From: Streptomyces sp. NBC_01717
Lineage (GTDB): Bacteria; Actinomycetota; Actinomycetes; Streptomycetales; Streptomycetaceae
Direction: 5' to 3'
DNA: 64,000 nt
Assembly (NCBI RefSeq): GCF_036248255.1
Contig: NZ_CP109178.1
Location: forward strand, 2,170,001 to 2,234,000
Below, one piece after another: positions 54,134 through 63,568 of the stretch. Position numbers and translations under genes: made by a program. A model generated the notes under the pieces. That model ran no database searches, had not been told where the DNA came from, and saw nothing but the letters and a program-made list of their open reading frames with translations. How positions within the stretch are numbered: the first letter of the stretch is position 1; every line of letters starts with the position of its first letter.

Positions 54134-54217
54134 TGTCCTGAATCTCCCCTATGGCCTCCAGGAGATGGGAGACCTCGGGCTCGGATCTGCGGGCGGGCTC
54201 GGGCTTGTAAATGGGGA

Positions 54218-54946
54218 TCAGGTGGTGATCTGCGCCGGTTCCCGTACGGGCCAGCGGGAGTCGATCACTGCGTCCGGAGTGCCCTTGCGGCGCAGGAAGG
54301 ACTGGAAGCCGGACGCCCAGTCCGCGTACCAGATGATCTGGCGCTCGTGCAGTTCGGTCGCCGTCAGCGCGGCCACCGAGCCGTGCCGTTCGGCTATCGC
54401 GTACGCCACGCGCACCGCGGCCAGCGCGTCAGCGCCCGCGTCATGGGCGCCGCCGTGCACCACCCCGTACTCGACGCAGACCGCCTCCAGCGTCCGCTTG
54501 CCCTTGCGGTAGCGGTCGACCGCCCGGTCGATCGTGTACGGGTCGACGACCGGACCGATCCCGCCGCCGTCGAGCCGGTCACTGAGGGACGGCAGCCCGT
54601 GCCGGCGCAACTCGGCCGTCAGCAGCGTCAGATCGAAGGCCGCGTTGTACGCGACGACCGGCACTCCCTGGCGCCAGTGGCCCACGAGCGTCTCAGCGAT
54701 CTCGTCCGCCACCTCGCGCGCCGGCCGCCCCTCCGCCGCCGCCCGCTCGCTGCTGATGCCGTGGATCGCCGAGGCCTGTGCCGGGATGCGAATCCCCGGA
54801 TCGGCCAACCAGATGCGCTGCCGCACCGGCTCCCCGTCCCTGCCGTCGACGCCGACGACCGCAGCCGTCACGATCCGGGCCTCCAGCGGCTCCGTGCCCG
54901 TCGTCTCCAGATCGAAGCCGACCAGGGCCTCCCGGTGCCAGCTCAT
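54218..54946 (-). CDS. DnaQ-like 3'-5' exonuclease
   Basis: 242 residues. ATG 54946 is fixed by AAGGAGG seven bases upstream. DEDDh exonuclease motifs: LVGFDLETTGTEP (Exo I), VPVVAYNAAFDLTLL (Exo II) and HDAGADALAAVRVAYAI (Exo III). It removes nucleotides from DNA or RNA 3' ends. It has no polymerase fusion and so resembles the stand-alone epsilon-type or RNase T-like nucleases of actinobacteria. Confidence 0.9.
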   Translation of the reverse strand: MSWHREALVGFDLETTGTEPLEARIVTAAVVGVDGRDGEPVRQRIWLADPGIRIPAQASAIHGISSERAAAEGRPAREVADEIAETLVGHWRQGVPVVAYNAAFDLTLLTAELRRHGLPSLSDRLDGGGIGPVVDPYTIDRAVDRYRKGKRTLEAVCVEYGVVHGGAHDAGADALAAVRVAYAIAERHGSVAALTATELHERQIIWYADWASGFQSFLRRKGTPDAVIDSRWPVREPAQITT

Positions 54947-55027
54947 CCCGTACCTCCTTCGTGGTGCTCTCCCCCAGGTGATGACCACCCTGCCATGCAC
55001 CACTGACAACGGTCGCAGGCGGTTGGC

Positions 55028-56260
55028 TCAGGAGACCGGGCGGGAGTCCGTCCATACGGATTCGAACTCCTCACGGTATGTCTCGAACAGCCCGTGCTCG
55101 TTGTCCTGCCCCGCGCGGACCACCGCCCGCCCTCCGCCCCGCAGCACCAGCACCGGCGCCTCCATGCCGCGTGCGCGCCGCAGATACGGCTGGACGACGC
55201 CCACCGCGTCCGCCCCGTCCCCGTCCACCAGATAGGCCGTGAAGCGCGGCGTCTCGTCGAAGACATGGATCTCGAAGGCGCCCGGATCGCGGAGCTTGGA
55301 GCGGACCCGGCGCATATGGAGGATGTTCATCTCCACGGACCGGCTCAGCTCGCCCTTCTTGAGGCCCAGTTCGCGCTCGCGGCGCTTGACCGCGCTGCTC
55401 GCCGGGTTGATGAAGAGCAACCGGATCCGGCAGCCCGATTCGGCCAGCCGGACGAGCCTGCGGCCGGAGAAGTTCTGCACCAGCAGATTGAGGCCTATGC
55501 CGATCGCGTCGAGGCGGCGCGAGCCGCCGAAGAGGTCCTCGGCGGGGAGCTGGCGCTGCAGCCGGACCCGGTCGGGGTGGACGGAGACCACATCCGCGTA
55601 GCGGTCGCCGACCAGTTCCTCGACGGCGTCGACCGGCAGCCGGTCGGCGGACGGGACCGCGGCGCCGCTGCCGAGGATCTCCAGGAGCCGCGCCGAGGCG
55701 CGCTCGGCCTGGGCGAGGACCGCCTCGTTCAGTGCGCGGTTGCGGGAGACCACGTTGCGGGCGACCTCCAGCTCGTCGAGTGCCAGCTCGACGTCGCGCC
55801 GGTCGTCGAAGTACGGCTCGAAGCAAGGCCAGTGCTGGATCATCAGCTCCCGCAGCTGCGGGAGCGTGAGGAAGCTGAGCACATTGTCGTCGGCCGGGTC
55901 GAGCAGATATCCCTTGCGGCGGGAGACCTCGCGCACGGCGACGGCGCGCTGCACCCATTCCTGCCCGGCGGGCCCCGCGGCGGCCACCACCCAGTCGTCG
56001 CCGTGCACCGGTTCGTAGATGGGCCGCAGCACCGCGGCGACGACGGCGCGCAGCCGCTGTTCCACGAGATTCAGCCAGATGTAGGCCCGCCCGGCGCGCT
56101 GGGCCCGGGTCCGGACCTCGCTCCAGGCATCCGCGCCCCAGTCCAGTTCGGCGCCGATCTCCATGGGCTGCGCAAGCGATACCGCCCCCGGCGGGGCGTC
56201 GACGGATTCCCCCTCGTGACCTGCGTCACCTGGGGGCAGCTCGAACCCTCCCGAGCTCAC
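55028..56260 (-). CDS. SAV2148-type HEPN domain protein
   Basis: 410 residues from GTG 56260 (MSSGGFELPPGD). Strongly reminiscent of the conserved streptomycete family named SAV2148, annotated as containing a HEPN domain: RAYIWLNLVEQRLRAVVAAVL, then EWVQRAVAVREVSRRKGYLL and LMIQHWPCFEPYFDDRRDVEL. The second half has FSGRRLVRLAESGCRIRLLFINP, a PLD-like pattern. HEPN proteins often bind or cut RNA; nothing is proven for this family. Confidence 0.82.
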   Translation of the reverse strand: MSSGGFELPPGDAGHEGESVDAPPGAVSLAQPMEIGAELDWGADAWSEVRTRAQRAGRAYIWLNLVEQRLRAVVAAVLRPIYEPVHGDDWVVAAAGPAGQEWVQRAVAVREVSRRKGYLLDPADDNVLSFLTLPQLRELMIQHWPCFEPYFDDRRDVELALDELEVARNVVSRNRALNEAVLAQAERASARLLEILGSGAAVPSADRLPVDAVEELVGDRYADVVSVHPDRVRLQRQLPAEDLFGGSRRLDAIGIGLNLLVQNFSGRRLVRLAESGCRIRLLFINPASSAVKRRERELGLKKGELSRSVEMNILHMRRVRSKLRDPGAFEIHVFDETPRFTAYLVDGDGADAVGVVQPYLRRARGMEAPVLVLRGGGRAVVRAGQDNEHGLFETYREEFESVWTDSRPVS

Positions 56261-56618
56261 CCGCGCACCGCCTTCCGCTCCCCCACCAATGATCAAGGAA
56301 GGGTACTCCGGGAGCGGGAGCCGGTGCAGCCGGATGCACAGGCTCCTTTCTCAACTCCCTCATGAGTAAGGCCTGTTCCCGCTGGCGAGATCTGCCGGAG
56401 TGAGCGGATTCACGGTGATTGGGCACCCCGTCAGGTGCCGCATACCGGACGTACGGCCCGGTCAGGTTCTCGGATTCCGGTTCCGGGCGACACGGAGAGG
56501 ACCGATGTTGACAGGACCGGCCGACGTCCTAGGTGCGGGGCACTCTTTCGGGGAAGATCTGGCCGGGTCGGTCCCAAGTGCCCCCAGCACCCGGATCAGA
56601 AGTGGAAGAGTCATATCT
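56261..56618. other. 358-base divergent region before glgX
   Basis: Upstream region of the SAV2148-type gene and glgX. Frames that extend glgX to 56400 have no ribosome binding site. No clear operator was found; TGTTGACAGGACC at about 56506 could be a -35 element for glgX. Confidence 0.4.
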
Positions 56619-58808
56619 ATGCAGGTCTGGCCGGGACAGGCGTATCCCCTCGGCGCCACGTACGACGGCGTCGGCACCAACTTCGCGGTCTTCTCGGAGG
56701 CCGCCAACAGGATCGAGTTGTGCCTGCTGCACGACGACGGTTCCGAGACGGCGGTGGAACTGAGAGAGACCGATGCCTTCGTCCGCCATGCCTATCTGCC
56801 CGGGGTGATGCCCGGGCAGCGGTACGGGTTCCGGGTGCACGGACCGTACGAGCCGCAGCACGGAACCCGCTGCAACTCGGCGAAGCTGCTGCTCGATCCG
56901 TACGCGCGGGCGGTCTCCGGGCAGATCCGGTGGGGCGAGGCGGTGTACGGCTATCCGTTCGGCCGCCCCGACGCGCGCAACGACCTCGACTCCGCGCCGC
57001 ACACGATGACGTCGGTGGTGGTCAACCCGTACTTCGACTGGGGCGACGACCGGCGGCCCCGTACGGACTACCACCGCACGGTGATCTACGAGGCCCATGT
57101 GAAGGGCCTGACCATGCTCCATCCGGGACTGCCGAAGGAGCTGCGCGGCACCTACGCGGCGCTGGCCCACCCGGAGGTCATCGCACATCTGACCGAACTC
57201 GGTGTGACGGCGATCGAGCTGATGCCGGTGCACCAGTTCGTCCAGGACCACCGGCTGGCGGACGCGGGGCTCGCCAACTACTGGGGCTACAACACCATCG
57301 GCTTCTTCGCCCCGCACAACGCGTACGCCTCCCGCGGCGACCGCGGTGAACAGGTGAGCGAGTTCAAGCAGGCGGTACGGGCGCTGCATCAGGCGGGCAT
57401 CGAGGTCATCCTCGATGTCGTCTACAACCACACCGCGGAGGGCAACCACCTGGGGCCGACGCTGTCGTTCCGGGGACTGGACAACGCCTCGTACTACCGG
57501 CTCGCGGACGACCAGCGGTACTACATGGACACCACGGGCACCGGCAACTCGCTGCTGATGCGGTCGCCGCACGTGCTCCAGCTGATCATGGACTCGCTGC
57601 GGTACTGGGTGACCGAGATGCACGTGGACGGTTTCCGCTTCGATCTGGCGGCCACGCTGGCCCGCCAGTTCCACGAGGTGGACCGGCTGTCGTCGTTCTT
57701 CGACCTTGTGCAGCAGGACCCGGTGGTCAGCCAGGTGAAGCTGATCGCCGAGCCGTGGGACGTGGGTGAGGGCGGCTACCAGGTGGGGAACTTCCCGCCG
57801 TTGTGGACCGAGTGGAACGGCAAGTACCGGGACACCGTGCGCGATCTGTGGCGCGGCGAGCCGCGGACCCTAGCCGAGTTCGCGGGGCGGCTGACCGGCT
57901 CCTCGGACCTCTACCAGGACGACGGTCGACGGCCGCTCGCCTCGATCAACTTCACCACCTGCCACGACGGGTTCACGCTGCACGACCTGGTCTCGTACAA
58001 CGACAAGCACAACGACGCGAACGGCGAGGCCAACCGGGACGGCGAGAGCCACAACCGGTCATGGAACTGCGGCGTGGAGGGCGAGACGGATCAGCCGGAG
58101 GTGCTGGGGCTGCGCGAGCGGCAGATGCGGAACTTCATCGCCACGCTGATGGTGTCGCAGGGGGTGCCGATGCTGAGTCACGGCGACGAGTTCGCCCGCA
58201 CGCAGCGCGGCAACAACAACGCTTACTGCCAGGACAACGAGCTGTCGTGGGTGCACTGGCCGGAACCGCGCAAGGCCGGCGCCCCGGGCGAGGACGGGGA
58301 CGGGGAAGAGGACGGTGCCGAGGACGACGCCGGGGCGGAATCCGTCGCTGCCAGCACTCTGCTGGAGTTCACCCGGGCGATGGTCTGGCTCCGTCGCGAC
58401 CACCCGGTCTTCCGGCGTCGCCGGTTCTTCCACGGGCGGCCGGTGGAGGGCACGCACGACGAACTCTCCGACATCGCCTGGTTCACGCCCGAGGGCAGTG
58501 AGATGACCCAGCGCGACTGGCAGGCGGCGCACGCCAAGGCGCTGACGGTCTTCCTGAACGGGTCCGCGATCTCGGAGCCGGGGCCACGCGGTGAGCGGAT
58601 CTCCGACGACTCGTTCCTGCTGATGTTCAACGCGAGCGCCGACACGCTGGAGTTCGCCGTCCCGGTGAACCATGGGCGGCAGTGGTCGATCGTGGTCGAC
58701 ACCGCCAGCCCGGACGGGGTGAGGCCCGGAGCGGGGCCGAAGGTGGCGGCGGGTGAGCGGGTGACGTTGGTGGGGCGGAGCATGGCGGTGCTGCAGCGCC
58801 CGGCCTAA
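56619..58808 (+). CDS. glgX: Glycogen debranching enzyme GlgX (TreX-like)
   Basis: 729 residues; GGAAGAG before ATG 56619. N-terminal CBM48 domain (GQAYPLGATYDGVGTNFAVFS), GH13 subfamily 11 barrel with nucleophile Asp342 in DGFRFDLA, acid Glu378 in AEPWD, and Asp450 in TCHDGFT. It hydrolyses alpha-1,6 branches of glycogen, giving linear maltodextrins for TreY, whose gene follows. An acidic insert (EDGDGEEDGAEDDAG, about 560-577) is a local low-complexity addition. Confidence 0.95.
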   Translation: MQVWPGQAYPLGATYDGVGTNFAVFSEAANRIELCLLHDDGSETAVELRETDAFVRHAYLPGVMPGQRYGFRVHGPYEPQHGTRCNSAKLLLDPYARAVSGQIRWGEAVYGYPFGRPDARNDLDSAPHTMTSVVVNPYFDWGDDRRPRTDYHRTVIYEAHVKGLTMLHPGLPKELRGTYAALAHPEVIAHLTELGVTAIELMPVHQFVQDHRLADAGLANYWGYNTIGFFAPHNAYASRGDRGEQVSEFKQAVRALHQAGIEVILDVVYNHTAEGNHLGPTLSFRGLDNASYYRLADDQRYYMDTTGTGNSLLMRSPHVLQLIMDSLRYWVTEMHVDGFRFDLAATLARQFHEVDRLSSFFDLVQQDPVVSQVKLIAEPWDVGEGGYQVGNFPPLWTEWNGKYRDTVRDLWRGEPRTLAEFAGRLTGSSDLYQDDGRRPLASINFTTCHDGFTLHDLVSYNDKHNDANGEANRDGESHNRSWNCGVEGETDQPEVLGLRERQMRNFIATLMVSQGVPMLSHGDEFARTQRGNNNAYCQDNELSWVHWPEPRKAGAPGEDGDGEEDGAEDDAGAESVAASTLLEFTRAMVWLRRDHPVFRRRRFFHGRPVEGTHDELSDIAWFTPEGSEMTQRDWQAAHAKALTVFLNGSAISEPGPRGERISDDSFLLMFNASADTLEFAVPVNHGRQWSIVVDTASPDGVRPGAGPKVAAGERVTLVGRSMAVLQRPA

Positions 58809-58967
58809 GGGCTGTCCTCCTTCCGATGCGGCATGGCCCGGAGGAGCGAACCGGGTGGATGAGAGCGGCGGCAGAGGCGCCCGGGCTGCTCTGTGGTGAC
58901 CGCTCGTCCGGATGGATGGGGCGAATACGGTGTCACAGTCGGCGTCAGGCTGGGTACGTACGTTCGC

Positions 58968-61367
58968 ATGACGCCCACCGCCACGTACCGGCTTCAGCTC
59001 CAGCCCGACTTCCCGTTCTCGGCCGCCGGGCACGCGGTGCCGTATCTCGCCGCGCTCGGCGTATCCCATCTGCATCTGTCCCCGGTTCTCGAAGCCGTGC
59101 CCGGCTCCACACACGGCTATGACGTCGTCGACCACAGCCGTGTCCGGGCCGAGCTCGGCGGTGAGGAAGGGCTGCGGCAGCTGGCGCACACGGCGCGGGA
59201 GCACGGACTCGGGCTGGTGCTGGACATCGTGCCGAACCATATGGCCGCTGTCCCCCGGCACAACCGCGCGCTGTGGGAGGTCCTGCGCGAGGGCCCCGGG
59301 TCCCCGTACGCCCGCTGGTTCGACATCGACTGGGCGGCGGGCGACGGCAAGGTGCTGCTGCCGGTGCTCGGCGGCCGGATCGGCGACGAGACGGACCGGT
59401 TCCGGGTCGACGGGGAGGTGCTGCACTACGGCGAACAGGAGTTCCCGCTCAGGGCCGGAACCGCCGGCCTGCCGCTGACGAAGCTGCTGGCTGCGCAGCA
59501 CTACCGGCTCGGCTGGTGGCGACTGGCCCGTACCGAGCTGAACTACCGGCGGTTCTTCACCATCTCCGACCTCATCGGGGTGCGGGTGGAGGATCCCGAG
59601 GTATTCGCCGCCACCCATGGCAAGATCCTCGAACTGGTCCGGGACGGTGTGGTCGACGGGCTGCGCATCGACCATCCGGACGGACTCGCCGATCCCGCCT
59701 CCTACCTTGAGCGGCTCGGCGAGGCGACCGGCGGCCGGTGGACGGTCGTGGAGAAGATCCTCACCGGCACCGAGCCGCTGCCGGCGGGCTGGGCCGTCGC
59801 CGGGACGACCGGGTACGACGCCCTGCACCGGGTCGACGGGCTGTTCGTCGACCCGGTGGGCACTGCCGAGCTGGCCGGCATGTACCGGGAGTTCGCGAGT
59901 CCGGCCGGGGACCGCGGCGGCTACTGGGCGGCGACGGTCCGCCGGGCCGCGTACCGGGTGGTGACGCACGAGCTGGCCGCCGAGACAGAACACCTGACCA
60001 GGCTCGCCGTGCGCATCTGCGCCGAGGACCCCGCGCTGCGCGACCACGCCCCCTGGGCGCTGCACACCGCCGTGCGCGAACTGCTCGTCCGGGTTCCGGT
60101 CTACCGTCCGTACGTGACGGCCGGCGGGCCCTGCACGGCGGCGGCGGAGGCGACGCTGCCGGACACGGCCGTACGGGAGGCCAGAGCGGTGTTCTCCGTG
60201 CCGCAGGAGGCGACGGCCGTCGATGTGGTGCGGAATCTGGCACTCGGGCGGCTCGGTGACGGGCCGGAGCGGGCGGCGTTCTGCGCTCGGTTCGCACAGA
60301 CCGCGTCCGCGCTGCGGGCCAAGTCGGTCGAAGACACGGCGTTCTACCGGTACGCGCCGCTGATCTCGGCGGCCGAGGTGGGCGGTGATCCCGGGTCCCC
60401 GGCGGTGGCTCCGGAGGAGTTCCATGCGTTCTGTGCCCGGCTGGCGCGCGACTGGCCCGCCACCGGGACGGCGCTGACGACCCATGACACCAAGCGCAGT
60501 GCGGATGTGCGGGCCCGGATCGCGGTGCTGTCGGAGTGCCCGGATCAGTGGTCGGAGCTGCTGGCGGAGCTGGGGCGGGCGGCGCCGACGGCGACCGCAC
60601 CCGATCCCCAGCTGGCCTGGCAGGCCTGGCAGACGGCGTTCGGCTGCGCGGGGCTGCCGGCCGCGGAGAGAGCGAGGCGGTTCGAATCCGCACTGCTCAA
60701 GGCGGTTCGCGAGGCAGGTCTCTTCACAAGCTGGACCGAGCCCGATCCGGTGTACGAGCGGGCGGTGACGGATTTCGTCGCAGCGGGACCGGCCGCCGGC
60801 ACGGGCCCGGCGCGGGCGGTGCTGGAGCGGTTCGCGGCCGCGCTCGAACCGTTCGCGCAGGCCAACATCGCCGGCGCGGCGCTGGTGCAGCTGACGATGC
60901 CGGGGGTGCCGGACCTGTACCAGGGGACGGAGCAGGAGTACACCGCCCTCGTCGACCCTGACAACCGGCAGCCGTTCCGGCGGCCGCCCGAGGACGAGCC
61001 CGTCGGTGAGAAAGCCGCGCTCACACTGGCCGCACTCCGGCTGAGGCGCGAGCGGCCGGAGCTTTTCGGCGAATCGGGGACGTACACCCCGCTGACCGCG
61101 AAGGGTCCGGCGGCCGTGCACTGCCTGGCCTTCTGCCGCTCGGGCGAGGTGGTCACGGCGGTGACCAGGCTGTCGCTGCGGCTGGCCGGGGCGGGCGGCT
61201 GGCGCGGGACGGAGCTGACGCTGCCGGACGACGGCACGTGGACCGATCTGCTGACGCCGGGCCGGGAGTTCTCCGGCGGTGCGGTCGCGGTGGCCGAGCT
61301 GTTCGCCGAGCGGCCGGTGGCGCTGCTCAGCCGGGCCGGACGAGGAGGGTCCGCGGACCGCGGGTGA
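58968..61367 (+). CDS. treY: Maltooligosyltrehalose synthase TreY
   Basis: 799 residues from ATG 58968. GH13 subfamily 26: TATYRLQLQPDFPFSAAGHA at the start, DIVPNHMAA, nucleophile Asp235 in GLRIDHPDGLADP, acid Glu in VVEKIL, THDTKRSADVRARI, and TMPGVPDLYQGTE. It converts the reducing-end glucose of maltodextrin to a trehalosyl unit. The partner treZ is not in the window. Its end overlaps the convergent P450-like gene by 41 bases. Confidence 0.95.
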   Translation: MTPTATYRLQLQPDFPFSAAGHAVPYLAALGVSHLHLSPVLEAVPGSTHGYDVVDHSRVRAELGGEEGLRQLAHTAREHGLGLVLDIVPNHMAAVPRHNRALWEVLREGPGSPYARWFDIDWAAGDGKVLLPVLGGRIGDETDRFRVDGEVLHYGEQEFPLRAGTAGLPLTKLLAAQHYRLGWWRLARTELNYRRFFTISDLIGVRVEDPEVFAATHGKILELVRDGVVDGLRIDHPDGLADPASYLERLGEATGGRWTVVEKILTGTEPLPAGWAVAGTTGYDALHRVDGLFVDPVGTAELAGMYREFASPAGDRGGYWAATVRRAAYRVVTHELAAETEHLTRLAVRICAEDPALRDHAPWALHTAVRELLVRVPVYRPYVTAGGPCTAAAEATLPDTAVREARAVFSVPQEATAVDVVRNLALGRLGDGPERAAFCARFAQTASALRAKSVEDTAFYRYAPLISAAEVGGDPGSPAVAPEEFHAFCARLARDWPATGTALTTHDTKRSADVRARIAVLSECPDQWSELLAELGRAAPTATAPDPQLAWQAWQTAFGCAGLPAAERARRFESALLKAVREAGLFTSWTEPDPVYERAVTDFVAAGPAAGTGPARAVLERFAAALEPFAQANIAGAALVQLTMPGVPDLYQGTEQEYTALVDPDNRQPFRRPPEDEPVGEKAALTLAALRLRRERPELFGESGTYTPLTAKGPAAVHCLAFCRSGEVVTAVTRLSLRLAGAGGWRGTELTLPDDGTWTDLLTPGREFSGGAVAVAELFAERPVALLSRAGRGGSADRG

Positions 61368-62346
61368 TCAGACCGGTGCCGGCCGGGCGGAACCCGTCCG
61401 CCCAGCGGAGGCGGGGCATGGCGTCGAGCAGGGCGCCCAGTCCCTGCTCCGCCTCCAGCCGGCCGAGCAGGACGGCCGGGCAGGACTCCGGTCCGGCCGT
61501 GGACGTGCCCTGGTCACGACGGAACGGGTCGAAGAGGTCGGGTGAGGCGTACCGCTCGGGATCTCGGACCGCGGCGCCGATCAGACAGGCGACGGGCGCA
61601 CCGGCGGGGAGCGTGCCACCGCTGACCCGCACCTCGGCGACGGTGCGGCGCAGCACGAACTGCACGGGAGGGTCGCGGCGCAGCGATTCGGTCCAGGCGC
61701 GGTGGGCGAGGGCGGGTTCGACACGCAGGGCGGCAAGGAGGTCGGGGTCGTCCAGCACATTGGCGAGGAAGGAGGCGAGCGCGGTCTCACGGAGGCCGGT
61801 CTGCCGGGTGCAGGGGACGGTGGCGGCGTTGCGGGGCAGCGGGCCCAGGTCCGGGTACGCGCCGGCGCCGACGGGCAGCCAGTGGCAGAACTCCTTCACG
61901 AGGTCCGCCTGTTGCCGCCCGGCGATTCGGCGGGCGAGGACGTAGGCGGTCCGCCCCACGTGCTCGGTGAGGTGACGGGGCGCGGTCGCTGCCGCCCGCG
62001 CGATGTCCTGCGGCCGGGGCCCGCAGAGCACAGTGCCATGGCAGAGCCCACGCGGCGCGGGCCCGCCGCGGGGCGCCCCGTCGTGCGGGAAGCCGGTGAA
62101 CCGCGGGTCGGTGAGGGCGGTGGTCACATCGGCGTACCGGCTGAGCAGCCAGGCGCCGAGGAGTGCGTCGTAGCTGAGCGGGTACTCCTCGCGCAGCACG
62201 CGGTAGAGCCGGTACGGATCGTGCGCGGCGCCGGGGGCGAGGAGGCTCGGGCCGGTGCCGGGCCGGGCGGCGCGGTGGCCGAGGCCCGCTGCGGGCGCGG
62301 GCACAGGCGTGGGCACGGGTATGCGGTCGGGCTCATCAGCCGGCAT
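61327..62346 (-). CDS. Atypical cytochrome P450-like protein
   Basis: 339 residues; GGGGGG six bases before ATG 62346. A P450 skeleton is visible: an I-helix-like GLRETALASFLANVL, K-helix ESLRRDPPVQFVLRR with ExxR, DPERYASPDLFDPFR, and a cysteine in GPESCPAVLLGRLEAEQGL. The heme loop lacks the usual FGxGxHxC phenylalanine and glycines, and the region before the I-helix (F/G helices) is about 50 residues short. Heme binding is therefore uncertain. No ferredoxin gene is adjacent. Confidence 0.65.
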   Translation of the reverse strand: MPADEPDRIPVPTPVPAPAAGLGHRAARPGTGPSLLAPGAAHDPYRLYRVLREEYPLSYDALLGAWLLSRYADVTTALTDPRFTGFPHDGAPRGGPAPRGLCHGTVLCGPRPQDIARAAATAPRHLTEHVGRTAYVLARRIAGRQQADLVKEFCHWLPVGAGAYPDLGPLPRNAATVPCTRQTGLRETALASFLANVLDDPDLLAALRVEPALAHRAWTESLRRDPPVQFVLRRTVAEVRVSGGTLPAGAPVACLIGAAVRDPERYASPDLFDPFRRDQGTSTAGPESCPAVLLGRLEAEQGLGALLDAMPRLRWADGFRPAGTGLITRGPRTLLVRPG

Positions 62347-62768
62347 CCGTACCCCCCTGGATCGGTGCGCCGCGGTATGGCGCGGATGATTCCAGGGGAC
62401 CATCGCGGCGCACTCACTGCACTGGCGGTACGGCCATTCGGGTAACAGGAGGCGCCGGGAGCGGCTACCGACCGTGCCCCCGCCCGCAGCGGTGCGAGCC
62501 GGCTGAGCCGCGTGCCCCCGGCCCGCCCGCAGCAGCTCCGTGAACGCCGCAGCGGCGCCCGTCGGCTCCACTCGGGAGAACACCACGAGATGTCTCCGAG
62601 ATGATCGCCGAGAGCCGGATGACCGTCGGCCGGGACGCCGATCCGTCCGATGTGGCACACCACGTCCACGCCCGTCCGACGCCCTCCGAGGCGGTCGGCG
62701 AGGCCTCCCTCACCCTCGCCGGACGCGGCCTCCACCAACAGGCCTGATCCGCAGCCGGCCCATCGGCA
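62347..62768. other. 422-base stretch without a supported gene
   Basis: Upstream region of the P450-like gene and 3' flank of the FHA gene. On the plus strand a frame from about 62601 reads MIAESRMTVGRDADPSDVAHH and ends GRGLHQQA. It could be the remnant of a coding sequence, but no family was recognised. Confidence 0.4.
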
Positions 62769-63362
62769 TCAGACCGGACGCCCGGGAATCCCAGGAAACT
62801 CGGGAGGCTTGAGTACGGGCGCGGAGAGCCGGAAGGTGATCCTGCCGAAGCTCACCTGGTCCCCGTCGCGCACCGACACCGCCCCGGTCACCCGCTGCCC
62901 GTTCACACACGTGCCGTTGGTCGAGCCGAGATCGCGCAGGATCCATCGGCCACCCTGCACCGTGAGTTCGGCGTGCATCCGCGAGACGGTCTCGTGGGTG
63001 AGCCGCAATCCGTTCGCCGGGTCGCGGCCGATCAGCACGGGGTACGGGGTGGGCGCGGGCAGCAGCAACTTCGGCAGCCGCTCGGCCTGCCAGGCCCTGC
63101 GCACCCGCGCGGGGAATCCGGAGACCGCGCCCACCACCTGGAACAGCCCGCGTGTCCAGCGGCCTTCGGTCCTCAGGTCGGCGGTGAGTGCCTCCAGCTC
63201 CTCCGAGCGGTCGACGGACAGGGCCAGTTCCATGCGCCGCATGAACGTGTCATGGGACAGCTTGCCCTGGGCCGCGCCTTCTCTGAGCACACCGAGAACA
63301 CGGTCGCGCTGGGCGTCGGAGACCCGCGCGGGATACGTGTGGAACTCGAAGGAGGACGTCAC
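62769..63362 (-). CDS. DUF1707-FHA domain protein
   Basis: 197 residues from GTG 63362. N-terminal DUF1707 (RVSDAQRDRVLGVLREGAAQ, KLSHDTFMRRMELAL), a linker, then an FHA domain (about 105-185): VLIGRDPANGLRLTHETVSR with the phosphothreonine-binding Arg, and LRDLGSTNGTCVNGQRV. It should read out Ser/Thr kinase signalling by binding phosphothreonine proteins. DUF1707 is often attached to actinobacterial membrane or signalling proteins, but no membrane segment is present here. Confidence 0.88.
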   Translation of the reverse strand: MTSSFEFHTYPARVSDAQRDRVLGVLREGAAQGKLSHDTFMRRMELALSVDRSEELEALTADLRTEGRWTRGLFQVVGAVSGFPARVRRAWQAERLPKLLLPAPTPYPVLIGRDPANGLRLTHETVSRMHAELTVQGGRWILRDLGSTNGTCVNGQRVTGAVSVRDGDQVSFGRITFRLSAPVLKPPEFPGIPGRPV

Positions 63363-63568
63363 AGGACCGATTGTCGGGCCGACCGCCCCGGAGTGTCCAG
63401 AACATGCCTGCTTTCCGCCCGCCTGACCTGCGCGCGCGGCATGGCTGCGCAGAACGCCCGTGCCGAAAGTCGGGGGCGGTGTCCGGCGAAGGTTGCTACT
63501 GTCTGCCGCCGCGTGCCGTGCGCTGAGAACCGGTTGGCCGGCACGCCTCAAGGAGACATGGAGACTTG

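Noticed and set aside
58059..61121. A 1020-codon minus-strand frame opposite glgX and treY
   Set aside because: Antisense shadow; both plus-strand genes have complete catalytic motifs.
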